Shown here piece after piece: positions 26,754 to 34,293 of a stretch of DNA of 64,000 nt. Position 1 is the stretch's first letter; each line of letters starts with the position of its first letter. This DNA comes from Actinomycetota bacterium (GTDB lineage: Bacteria > Actinomycetota > Thermoleophilia > Solirubrobacterales > 70-9), in contig JAFDWB010000094.1 in NCBI GenBank assembly GCA_018268675.1, positions 1 through 64,000 of the forward strand, read 5' to 3'. Made by a program: the position numbers and the translations under genes. Under the pieces are notes generated by a model, which did not search any database, was not told the DNA's origin, and saw only the letters and a program-made list of their open reading frames with translations.

Positions 26754-26773
26754 CGCTACACTTTCTGAAGTAA
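26754..26773 (+). promoter_or_regulatory. moeZ-type promoter/operator motif before cysM
   Basis: CGCTACACTTTCTGAAGTAA differs from the motif before the moeZ-like gene (18713-18732) at two of 20 positions. It contains a TACACT -10 candidate and the inverted repeat ACTT-N4-AAGT. The cysM ATG follows 18 bases later. Confidence 0.65.
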
Positions 26774-26791
26774 CGGGGCACCCGGCTGACC

Positions 26792-27757
26792 ATGGCACCA
26801 GATCCAGTCTTGAACAGACCTTGCGGGGGACGCTTCGGCGATGTCGTCGAATCGATCGGCAATACGCCGCTGGTCGAGCTCAAGCGGCTCTCGCCGAAGC
26901 CCGATGTCCACATCTACGCGAAGCTCGAGGGGCACAACCCGACCGGTTCGGTGAAGGACCGGGTGGCGCGGTCGATGATCGAGAAGGCCGAGGCCGAAGG
27001 GGCGATCGAGCCGGGGCAGACGATCCTCGAACCGACCTCCGGCAACACCGGCATCGCGCTGGCGATGATCTGCCGGCGCAAGGGCTACCCGCTGCAGGTG
27101 GTGATGCCCGACAACGTGACCGAGGAGCGCAGTCAGTTGCTCCGCATGTACGGCGCCGAGATCGTCTACTCGGAGGGCGCGAAGGGCTCCAACGGGGCGG
27201 TCGAGGTGGCGCTCGAGCTGGCTCAGCGGCCCGGCTTCTTCATGCCCTACCAGTACGGCAACGAGGCCAATCCGCTCGCCCACTACAACGGCACCGCGGT
27301 GGAGATCCTCGAGGAGCTCGACGAGGTCGCCGCCTTCGTCGGCGGGCTCGGCACCGGCGGCACCCTGATGGGCAACGGCCGGCGCCTCAAGGAGAACGAC
27401 CCCGACACCCTCGTCGTCGCCGCCGAGCCGATGCAGGGGGAGCTCGTCCAGGGCCTTCGCTCGCTTGACGACGGCTTCATCCCGCCGATCATCGACCTCG
27501 CTCTGCTCGACCGCAAAATCATGGTGTCCAACCGCGACGCGATCATCTGGACGAAGAAGCTGCTCGAGGAGGAGGGGGTCTTCGCCGGGGTCTCCGGCGG
27601 CGCCGTCGCCCGCGTCGCCGCCCGCATCGCCGGTGAGCTCGACTCCGGCAACGTCGTCTTCCTGATCCCCGACGACGGCTGGAAGTACCTCTCCTCCGGC
27701 ATCTACACGAAGCCGCTCGAGGAGATCGAGAACCTCGACTCCACCGTCTGGTGGTAG
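26792..27757 (+). CDS. cysM: CysM-type cysteine synthase (probably CysO-thiocarboxylate dependent)
   Basis: A 321-residue fold-type II PLP enzyme. The PLP lysine lies in NPTGSVKDRVA, the substrate loop in EPTSGNTGIAL and the phosphate loop in GGLGTGGTLMG. The C-terminus ends LDSTVWW, and the sequence resembles mycobacterial CysM, which uses O-phosphoserine and CysO thiocarboxylate rather than sulfide. The presence of CysO, MoeZ and Mec genes in the window supports that assignment. The shared upstream motif suggests coregulation with moeZ-cysO. Confidence 0.9.
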   Translation: MAPDPVLNRPCGGRFGDVVESIGNTPLVELKRLSPKPDVHIYAKLEGHNPTGSVKDRVARSMIEKAEAEGAIEPGQTILEPTSGNTGIALAMICRRKGYPLQVVMPDNVTEERSQLLRMYGAEIVYSEGAKGSNGAVEVALELAQRPGFFMPYQYGNEANPLAHYNGTAVEILEELDEVAAFVGGLGTGGTLMGNGRRLKENDPDTLVVAAEPMQGELVQGLRSLDDGFIPPIIDLALLDRKIMVSNRDAIIWTKKLLEEEGVFAGVSGGAVARVAARIAGELDSGNVVFLIPDDGWKYLSSGIYTKPLEEIENLDSTVWW

Positions 27758-27797
27758 CGCCGTAAACAGCGCTGTATCGATCATCGTCGCCGTCGCG

Positions 27798-28820
27798 GTG
27801 ACGATGGCCATCGTCACCGCGCCGGCGGCGGGAGCGGCGCCCCCGCCCGGCTTCTTCGGGGTGGTGCCCCAGGCGGCGCCGAGCGAAGCCGATCTCGCGC
27901 GGATGGCGGGGGCGGTGGAAACGCTGCGGCTGCCGATCTACTGGTTCGAATGCGAGCCGAGGCGGGGCGAGTACGCCTTCACCAGCCTGGACCAGGAGAT
28001 CGGGGCGGCGGCTGAACACGGGGTCCGGGTGCTGCCGTTCGTCTACGGGACGCCGAGTTGGGTCGACCCGGTGCAGGCGCACCCGCCTCTGGGCGGGGCG
28101 GCGCTGGCGCGATGGAAGGGATTCCTGCACGTGCTGGTCCACCGCTACGGCCCGCGCGGCACCTTCTGGCGCGGGCGCCCCGCCAAGCTGCCGATCCGCC
28201 GCTGGCAGATCTGGAACGAGCCGAACTTCCGCCTCTTCTGGGCGCCGCGGGTCGAACCGGCGGGGTACGCGAAGCTGCTGCGCGCCTCGGCGGCGACGAT
28301 CCGCGCGGCCGACCCGCGAGCGAAGATCGTCCTCGCCGGGATCGCCCCGGTCGGCGCGGGGATGAAGACCTGGGTCTTCATGCGCCGCCTTCTCCGGGTG
28401 CCGGGCGTGCGCCGCGGTTTCGACCTCGCCGCCCTCCATCCCTACTCGGCGACGCTCCCCGAGCTGAACTACCAGCTGCAGAAAGTGCGGGCGGCGATGG
28501 TCGCCGGGGGTGCGGGCGCCAAGCCGCTGATCGTCACCGAGTTCGGGGTCGCCTCCTACGGCGACTACCCCTCGGCCTTCGTCGAGGGCGAATCCGGCCA
28601 GGCCCGATTTCTCCGCGAAGCCTACGCGCGCCTGCTGCGGATGCGCCACCGCTGGCGGATCGCCGCCGCCTACTGGTTCACCTGGCGCGACGGGGCCTCT
28701 TCCGATCCGCACTGCGGCTTCTGTCAGGGTGCAGGCCTCCTGCGCCTGGACGGGACCGCGAAGCCCGCCTGGTTCACCTTCCAGCGGATCGTCGCCGCGG
28801 CGCGCACGGGCGGGGAATAG
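27798..28820 (+). CDS. Secreted glycoside hydrolase-like protein (GH-A clan)
   Basis: A 340-residue protein with a short signal-like start (TMAIVTAPAAGAAPPPG) and a TIM-barrel glycosidase pattern: acid/base Glu in QIWNEPNFRLFW and nucleophile Glu in LIVTEFGVASYG, plus AALHPYS. This matches GH5/GH39-like clan A enzymes; family and substrate are not decided. The GTG at 27798 gives an unusually short leader without positive charges; the frame stays open upstream through the end of cysM, so the true start may be earlier. Confidence 0.75.
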   Translation: MTMAIVTAPAAGAAPPPGFFGVVPQAAPSEADLARMAGAVETLRLPIYWFECEPRRGEYAFTSLDQEIGAAAEHGVRVLPFVYGTPSWVDPVQAHPPLGGAALARWKGFLHVLVHRYGPRGTFWRGRPAKLPIRRWQIWNEPNFRLFWAPRVEPAGYAKLLRASAATIRAADPRAKIVLAGIAPVGAGMKTWVFMRRLLRVPGVRRGFDLAALHPYSATLPELNYQLQKVRAAMVAGGAGAKPLIVTEFGVASYGDYPSAFVEGESGQARFLREAYARLLRMRHRWRIAAAYWFTWRDGASSDPHCGFCQGAGLLRLDGTAKPAWFTFQRIVAAARTGGE

Positions 28821-28914
28821 GCGGAAAAGATCCGTCCGCGCAACTTCCGTATACAGGCAGGTGTTGAACCAACTGCGAAACCGGACAAGGCAGTTCGAAC
28901 ACAGGGGGATTCCG

Positions 28915-30237
28915 ATGCGCAGGGTGGCGGTGCTGCTTTCCTTGGTGGTGGGTCTCGTGGCGGCGGTCGGCGTGGGGACCGCGCAGGCCAAACTCGACCC
29001 CTCGTTCGGCGAAGGGGGCGTCGCCTCGCTGCGGCCGCCGACGCCGGCCGGATGGACCAACGAATCGGCAGAGGCGATCGCGACCGGGCAGAACGGCGAA
29101 AGCTACCTCATCGCCGGCCAGCGAGCTTGCGCCAATTATCTCTGCTCAGAAGGGGATTTCCTGTTCCGCTACCTGGCGAACGGAGCGCTCGAACCGGCCT
29201 TCGCGGGTGGGCGCGGGTACGAAATCCCGAGAGAAACCCAACGGTCGTATGAACGCACCACGCCGCTGGTGACGGTCGACTCCGCCGGCTTGCCGGTGGT
29301 CGCCAGGACGGTGCTCTCGGGCGAAGGCTCCAGCGGCGCGATCGTGGTGCGGCGGCTGCTGCCGACCGGCGAGGTGGACACCAGCTTCGGCGCCGGGGGC
29401 GCGGTGCGCTTGCCCTGCCCCTGCCAGTACGGCCGGGAATCGCAGCTCCTCGCCGGGCCGCAGCAGTCGACGTTCTTCGTCGCCACCTCGACCACCCGCA
29501 GGAAGCGCCAGGGCCAGAAGAGCGGCGCGACCGCCGCGGCGACGCTGATCAAGCTCGACGCGACCGGCCACCGGGCGAAGGGTTTCGGCTCGCGCGGCTC
29601 GGTGACCGCGAAGATGCCCGGCGAAGGGGAGATCGAATACGACGCGATCACCCCGGCCGGCGCCACCTACTTCGGCGGTCGCGGCCTCACCAAGTCGACC
29701 GGGGCGGGCTTCCTGGTCAAGGTCTCGGCGAAGGGCAAGATCGACGGCAAGTTCGATCGGCGGGTGCTGAAGTCCCTGAAGCGGCTGAACGGCGTGAAGG
29801 GGAACGAAGTCCGCGTGACCGCCGCGGTGATCGGTCGCAGCGGCCCGATCGAGCTGTTCGGCACGGCCGGGAGCATCGGCGGCTTCGAGCTGCGGCTGCG
29901 CCGGGACGGCACCCTGCTTCGCGGCTGGGGCAGCAAGGGCCTGGCGCTGCTGCCGTTCCCGATCGCCGCCGCGGTCCAGGGCCGCGAAGGCTCGACGATG
30001 GCGCTGACCGGGGGAGAAGCGGCGCCTCCGCGGGTCCTGCGGATCCTCAGCAAAGGCAAGCTCGACCCGGTGTTCGGCAAGTCCGGCGAGCTGCTCCCCG
30101 GGGCGACGAACGAACTCGGCTTCGACCTTTACCCGGCCGGGCTCGGGCGCGTCGGGGTCAGCGATCTCGGCCTCCGCGAATGCCGCCAGGTCTGCGAATC
30201 GGCGCCGAAGCTCTACCGGTTCCTCGAAGGTCGCTGA
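28915..30237 (+). CDS. Secreted delta-60 repeat (beta-propeller-like) protein
   Basis: A 440-residue exported protein with signal peptide (RRVAVLLSLVVGLVAAVGVGTAQA) and repeats marked by LDPSFGEGGVA, VDTSFGAGGAV and LDPVFGKSGEL, the delta-60 repeat signature. Such proteins are thought to fold as propellers; their function is unknown. Cysteine pairs (CANYLC, PCPC, CRQVC) suggest extracellular disulfides. The gene stands between the glycosidase and mec, and the upstream 94 bases hold AGGGGGAT before the ATG. Confidence 0.8.
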   Translation: MRRVAVLLSLVVGLVAAVGVGTAQAKLDPSFGEGGVASLRPPTPAGWTNESAEAIATGQNGESYLIAGQRACANYLCSEGDFLFRYLANGALEPAFAGGRGYEIPRETQRSYERTTPLVTVDSAGLPVVARTVLSGEGSSGAIVVRRLLPTGEVDTSFGAGGAVRLPCPCQYGRESQLLAGPQQSTFFVATSTTRRKRQGQKSGATAAATLIKLDATGHRAKGFGSRGSVTAKMPGEGEIEYDAITPAGATYFGGRGLTKSTGAGFLVKVSAKGKIDGKFDRRVLKSLKRLNGVKGNEVRVTAAVIGRSGPIELFGTAGSIGGFELRLRRDGTLLRGWGSKGLALLPFPIAAAVQGREGSTMALTGGEAAPPRVLRILSKGKLDPVFGKSGELLPGATNELGFDLYPAGLGRVGVSDLGLRECRQVCESAPKLYRFLEGR

Positions 30238-30259
30238 CGGGTCCAGTAGCCTCGCGGGC

Positions 30260-30655
30260 GTGAAGATCTCCCAAGAGCTGGTAGACGAGCTGATCGCCCA
30301 CGCCCGCGAGGACCTGCCGAACGAGTGCTGCGGCATGATCGGTGGGTCGGGCGGGGTGGCGCGGAAGGTGGTGCGGGTCGAGAACGAGGCGGCGAGCCCG
30401 CTGCGCTACGAGATGGACCCGCAGGGCCAGTTCGACGCGCTGAAGGAGATCGAAGCCGACGGCGAGCTGCTGGCGATCTACCACTCGCACACCAAGAGCG
30501 CCGCCTATCCGTCCCAGACCGACGTGAACCAGGCCCAGAACTGGCCCGAACCGATCTACGTGATCGTCTCGCTCGCCGACGCCGAGAACCCCGACGTGCA
30601 GGCATTCCACCTGGCGGACCTGAAGATCGCCGACGCCGCGCTCGAGGTCGGGTGA
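30260..30655 (+). CDS. mec: Mec-type JAMM metallopeptidase (CysO-cysteine hydrolase)
   Basis: A 131-residue MPN/JAMM protein: CCGMIGG, a catalytic Glu upstream, and the zinc motif HSH-x(7)-PS-x(2)-D seen as YHSHTKSAAYPSQTD. In mycobacteria Mec releases cysteine from the CysO-cysteine adduct made by CysM; related peptidases also trim carrier tails to expose Gly-Gly. Both jobs could apply because the CysO here ends GGAA. The start is GTG at 30260. It ends 9 bases before the next gene. Confidence 0.9.
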   Translation: MKISQELVDELIAHAREDLPNECCGMIGGSGGVARKVVRVENEAASPLRYEMDPQGQFDALKEIEADGELLAIYHSHTKSAAYPSQTDVNQAQNWPEPIYVIVSLADAENPDVQAFHLADLKIADAALEVG

Positions 30656-30663
30656 GGACGGCG

Positions 30664-31131
30664 ATGGCGGAGGCGACCAAGCACCGCGGCTCCCACTCGC
30701 GTGGCTCCCACGGCGGCGGCGGTCATCGCGACGAAGGGGGCGGGGGAGGCGGCGGTGGCGGTGGCGGCAAGCTGGTCAAGGTCGGCTTCGCCCGCAACCA
30801 GGCCGAGGCGGAGATGCTGCAGGCGCTGCTGCTCGAGTCGGGGATCCCGAGCGTGCTCAAACGGTCGGCCGGCTTCGACAACCCTGACTTCCTCGCCGCC
30901 GGCCCGCACGACATCTGGGTGAACAAGGAACACGCCGAGGCGGCTCGCGAGCTGCTCGCCGAGACGCTGACCGAGTCCGAAAGCGAAGAGCGCGAAGAGC
31001 TCGAAGACGAAGCGCGGCTGACCAGGACCGGCGGCGAGCCGACGAGCCCGGGGCGGCTCGCGCTCTGGGTCGGCGTCGCCTTCCTCGCCGCCGTCGTGAT
31101 CATCTGGGTCGTCTACGAAATCAGCGGGTGA
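30664..31131 (+). CDS. DUF2007-like protein with Gly-rich linker and C-terminal membrane anchor
   Basis: A 155-residue protein: a His/Ser/Gly-rich N-terminus with a run of glycines, a DUF2007-type domain (KVGFARNQAEAEMLQALLLE, SVLKRSAGFDNPDF, DIWVNKEHAEAARELLAE), an acidic stretch and a helix (ALWVGVAFLAAVVIIWVVY). DUF2007 resembles a PII-like signal domain. ATG 30664 has GAGG 6 bases before it; a GTG at 30652 overlapping the mec stop is an alternative. Co-transcribed with mec. Confidence 0.75.
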   Translation: MAEATKHRGSHSRGSHGGGGHRDEGGGGGGGGGGGKLVKVGFARNQAEAEMLQALLLESGIPSVLKRSAGFDNPDFLAAGPHDIWVNKEHAEAARELLAETLTESESEEREELEDEARLTRTGGEPTSPGRLALWVGVAFLAAVVIIWVVYEISG

Positions 31132-31146
31132 GCGTTCCCGGCCCGG

Positions 31147-31908
31147 TCAGCTGACGCCGGCGGGCCCCTTCACCATTTCCCGGAGGTGTTCGCGCCAGGC
31201 GCCCTCGATGTCGCGGAAGCGGGCGTCGAAGGCGTCTTCCAGCGTCACCCGCTCGCCGCCGGGGAGGAGCCGGTCGACCAGCCGCTCGCAGGCCTCCGGC
31301 CCGCGCTCGTTCTCGAGTAGGTCGAAGATCGTGCCGCCGAGGATCACCGCGTCGCGCCGCGCGGGTGGGAAGCTGACGCGCCCGCCGCCTTTCAGCCGCA
31401 GCAGCACCGCGGCGCGGTAGAGGCTGACCTGGCGGGCGAAGTACTGGGCGCCGCCTTCGACCAGCCAGGCCCAGCCCAGATAGCGGGCGAAGCGCCGCGG
31501 CGTCCAGGAGGGCGGGAGCGCCAGGTTGTTACGGGCGATGACCAGCTGCGCGTAGAGGCGCTCGGAGGTGCCGCGCAGCGCTTCGAGCGAGTCCTCGCCG
31601 GCGGCGCGCCGTTCCATATGGCGGTCGTTCAGGACGTGGAGCTCGTTTTCCATCGGCCAGCCCGCCATGTAGCGGCGCCCGGCCGGGGCCGCCGCCCAGC
31701 GCGCCGCGGGCAGGAACGGGTGGGCCATCGTCAGCGACACCGGGTTGGTGTGGATGACGACCGTGACCTCGGCCGGCATCCGCTCGAAGCGGTCTTCGAG
31801 TCGCAGCCGCAGCGTCTCCAGACGGTCGAGGGTGCGATCGGCGAACGCCGCGTCGTTGGAGTCGTGGCGCGCGGTGAAGCTGAGCGACTCGGTCTCGACC
31901 CACGACAT
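31147..31908 (-). CDS. Hypothetical protein, possibly a degenerate gluzincin
   Basis: A 253-residue cytoplasmic-looking protein. A segment WLVEGGAQYFARQVSLYRAA resembles the second half of peptidase-MA-type metalloproteases (W-x-E-G-x-A-x-Y), but no HExxH motif is present, so any protease activity is doubtful. The rest is helix-rich with many Arg. No partner is evident. It follows the DUF1802 gene in the same direction across a long palindrome. Confidence 0.6.
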   Translation of the reverse strand: MSWVETESLSFTARHDSNDAAFADRTLDRLETLRLRLEDRFERMPAEVTVVIHTNPVSLTMAHPFLPAARWAAAPAGRRYMAGWPMENELHVLNDRHMERRAAGEDSLEALRGTSERLYAQLVIARNNLALPPSWTPRRFARYLGWAWLVEGGAQYFARQVSLYRAAVLLRLKGGGRVSFPPARRDAVILGGTIFDLLENERGPEACERLVDRLLPGGERVTLEDAFDARFRDIEGAWREHLREMVKGPAGVS

Positions 31909-31922
31909 AGGCGCAGGTTAGT

Positions 31923-32028
31923 ACCAGCGTTCGTCTGACCAAGCAGCGCAAGGACGCAGGGAGCGAAGCGTGCTTTGCACGTGAGCGACCGAGGACGCCG
32001 CGATGCGCCGTGTCAGACGAGCGCTGGT
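31923..32028. repeat. Long palindrome at the end of the DUF1802 gene (family A, copy 2)
   Basis: A 17-bp stem (ACCAGCGTTCGTCTGAC, 31923-31939, with 32012-32028, one G-T pair) encloses GCAAGGACGCAGGGAGCGA and GAGCGACCGAGGACGCC, which are shared with 7050-7170. The right arm contains the last codons and stop of the DUF1802 gene. Confidence 0.8.
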
Positions 32029-32642
32029 TCGGCGGCGCCGCAGACTTCGCGTATCTCTTGCCGCGCGCGGTCGAACTCCTCGTCGGCCATCACCGGCGTG
32101 CCCTCGAAGGGCAGGTCGCGGTCGATCTCGACCCAGGAGCGGCAGCCGTGGTACTCGTCGCGGACCCGCACGGTGACCGGGCGGGGGATGCGGTGCACCC
32201 GCAGCAGCAGGATGTGGAGAGGGTGACGACGCTTCCAGGCAAGCCGCTTCTCGGCGTAGTCCGGCGTCCAGATGTAGTACGGCGAGAGGCAGTCGAGGGT
32301 GCGCCGGTCTTCGATCGTGACGTGGTCGGTCACTTCGGCCCAGGCGCGCAGCCGCACGCGGTCGGGCTGCGGGATGCCACCGTCCTGGATCAGCGCCTTC
32401 GGCGGCGGCTCCTCGTCGGGCCAGACACCCTCCTCGAGGGCGCGGCGCAGCTCCGGATGGTGCGACTCCCGGACGAGGTCGTTCCGCTGGTGGTCGAAGG
32501 TCGGGTAGAGGAAGAAGCGCTCGTGCTCGAGTTCGAAGTGCTTGTTCTCCTCGCGAATTCCACCCTTGCGGAGCGTGAGCAGCTGCTCACCCTCGGCGAG
32601 AGCGCGGACGGTTACAGCCCATTCCTTGAGAGCGATTGGCAT
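32013..32642 (-). CDS. DUF1802 family protein
   Basis: A 209-residue protein matching DUF1802 (ALKEWAVTVRALAEGEQLL, LRKGGI, HERFFLYPTFDHQ, and a later SPYYIWTPDYAEKRLAWK). No catalytic function is known for the family; it is often found as a stand-alone cytoplasmic protein. A good sigma-70-type promoter lies about 95 bases upstream. Confidence 0.88.
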   Translation of the reverse strand: MPIALKEWAVTVRALAEGEQLLTLRKGGIREENKHFELEHERFFLYPTFDHQRNDLVRESHHPELRRALEEGVWPDEEPPPKALIQDGGIPQPDRVRLRAWAEVTDHVTIEDRRTLDCLSPYYIWTPDYAEKRLAWKRRHPLHILLLRVHRIPRPVTVRVRDEYHGCRSWVEIDRDLPFEGTPVMADEEFDRARQEIREVCGAAEPALV

Positions 32643-32735
32643 TTGAAGTCAGTACCTGGGGAGGTCGTGTTCGATGTATGGGGGCGGAGCGTGACGCTTT
32701 GGCCGCGGGGCCGATGTGCCCACCCGAGGAGGCGC

Positions 32736-32764
32736 ATTCTAGGGAAGGCCGGGCGAAACGCCAA
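32736..32764 (-). promoter_or_regulatory. Sigma-70-type promoter of the DUF1802 gene
   Basis: On the minus strand TTGGCG (32759-32764) and TAGAAT (32736-32741) are separated by 17 bases, a near-ideal arrangement, pointing to the DUF1802 gene. Confidence 0.6.
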
Positions 32765-32781
32765 ACGATTCGGGTGGAAAT

Positions 32782-34293
32782 TTAGGCATCACCGTGGCCT
32801 CCGCCCCCTGGCGTTTCGATCCGCAAACGGCTCCCTGGAGCTAAATTTCCCTCGCTCTTCGACGGAAGGTGATGATCGTCACAGAGGTTTTTCCCGGGTG
32901 CTCCGGCTTCGCCGCCGTCGCGGCCGCGGGGGGCGTGGCGGCGGCGCTCGGTGAGCAGCGTGAAGCGCATCGGGGCGAGCGCCTCGAGCTCGCGGACGAG
33001 GCCGTCACCGCCGCGGCGGGCGCCCTCGCCGCCGGAGCCGCGGCGGATCGAGAGCTCGCGGACGCGCAGCGGGAACTCGGTCTCGAGCGCCTCGACCGGC
33101 GTGTTCAGGGTGTTCGACATCGCGACGTGGATCGCGCTCGGGCCGGCGGCGTCGGGGCAGGCGCCCTGGCCGCCGCCGAGCGTCTCGTAGTAGGTGAACC
33201 CCTCGCCCGCGAGGGTCAGGTTGTTCATCGTCCCCTGGCCCTGGGCAGGGACCGGGCGGGCGCCCGAGAGCGCCGCGATCACCAGGTCGGCGACCCGGCT
33301 CGAGGTCTCGACGTTGCCGGCGACGACCGCGGCGGGCGGCTCGGCGTTCAGCAGGCAGCCGCGCGGGGCGGTGACCGCGATCGGGCGGTGGGCGCCCGCG
33401 CAGGGCGGCGCGTCGGGGTCGGTGAGGACGCGGACGGCGAAGAACGCGGCGGATTTCGTCACCGAGAGCGGGCAGTTGAGGTTGCCGTCGACCTGGGGGT
33501 CGGAGCCGGTGAAGTCGAGGTGGAGGGTCTCGCCGGCGACGGTGGCGGTGACGCGGAGGGCGACGTCGCGCTCGCGGCCGTCGGGCGAGTCGTCTTCGAG
33601 GAAGTCCTCGGCGGTGTAGGCGCCGTCGGGGAGCGCGGCCAGGGCGGCGCGGGTGCGGCCCTCGGCGTAGGCAAGGATCTCGGCCATGCCCTCGCGCAGG
33701 CCCGCGGCGCCGTGGCGCGCCGCGAGCTCCGCCAGCCGCAGCCGGCCGACCCGGTTGGCGGACTGCTGGGCGCGGAGGTCGGCGAGGCGCTGGCGTGGGC
33801 TGCGCATCCGGGCGACGAGGGAGTCGAGTGCGGCGGGCGTGGCGCAGGTCGGCGGGATCACGACGCCCTCCTCCTCGAGGCGGCGCGAGAAGGCGGGCAT
33901 CGAGCCGGGGGTGGGGCCACCGACGTCGGCGTGGTGGGCGCGCGAGGCGGCGAAGCCGAACACCTCGCCGTCGACGAAGACGGGGGAGACCAGGGTGATG
34001 TCGGGGAGGTGGGTGCCGCCGCGATACGGGTCGTTGAGGATCCATTCGACCTCCGGCTCGTGGCGCTCGCCGAGGACCGCGGCGACGGCGTCGGGCATCG
34101 AGCCCAGGTGGACCGGGATGTGCTCGGCCTGCATCACCAGCTCGCCGCTCGCGTCGAAGAGGGCGGTCGAGCAGTCGTGGCGCTCCTTGATGTTTGCCGA
34201 GTAGGCCGAGCGGATCAGGGTCGCGCCCATCTCCTCGCAGGCGGCGCGGAGCGCGCCGATCATCACTTGGAGGGTGATCGGGTCGATGCTCAT
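32782..34293 (-). CDS. hyuB: Hydantoinase B/oxoprolinase-family subunit
   Basis: A 503-residue HyuB protein. It starts MSIDPITLQVMIGALRAACEEMGATLIRSAYS, includes DPYRGGTHLPDITLVSPVF and LDFTGSDPQVDGNLNCP, and ends with the family's C-terminal RIETPGGGGHGDA. With HyuA it forms an ATP-dependent hydrolase of hydantoins, 5-oxoproline or related cyclic amides, or an acetone-carboxylase-like enzyme; the substrate is unknown. The ATG overlaps the hyuA stop. Confidence 0.93.
   Translation of the reverse strand: MSIDPITLQVMIGALRAACEEMGATLIRSAYSANIKERHDCSTALFDASGELVMQAEHIPVHLGSMPDAVAAVLGERHEPEVEWILNDPYRGGTHLPDITLVSPVFVDGEVFGFAASRAHHADVGGPTPGSMPAFSRRLEEEGVVIPPTCATPAALDSLVARMRSPRQRLADLRAQQSANRVGRLRLAELAARHGAAGLREGMAEILAYAEGRTRAALAALPDGAYTAEDFLEDDSPDGRERDVALRVTATVAGETLHLDFTGSDPQVDGNLNCPLSVTKSAAFFAVRVLTDPDAPPCAGAHRPIAVTAPRGCLLNAEPPAAVVAGNVETSSRVADLVIAALSGARPVPAQGQGTMNNLTLAGEGFTYYETLGGGQGACPDAAGPSAIHVAMSNTLNTPVEALETEFPLRVRELSIRRGSGGEGARRGGDGLVRELEALAPMRFTLLTERRRHAPRGRDGGEAGAPGKNLCDDHHLPSKSEGNLAPGSRLRIETPGGGGHGDA

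Noticed and set aside
24514-26913. 799-codon leftward frame opposite the surface protein
   Set aside because: It is Arg/Gly-rich low-complexity shadow coding; the plus strand has clear Ig-like repeats and a signal peptide.
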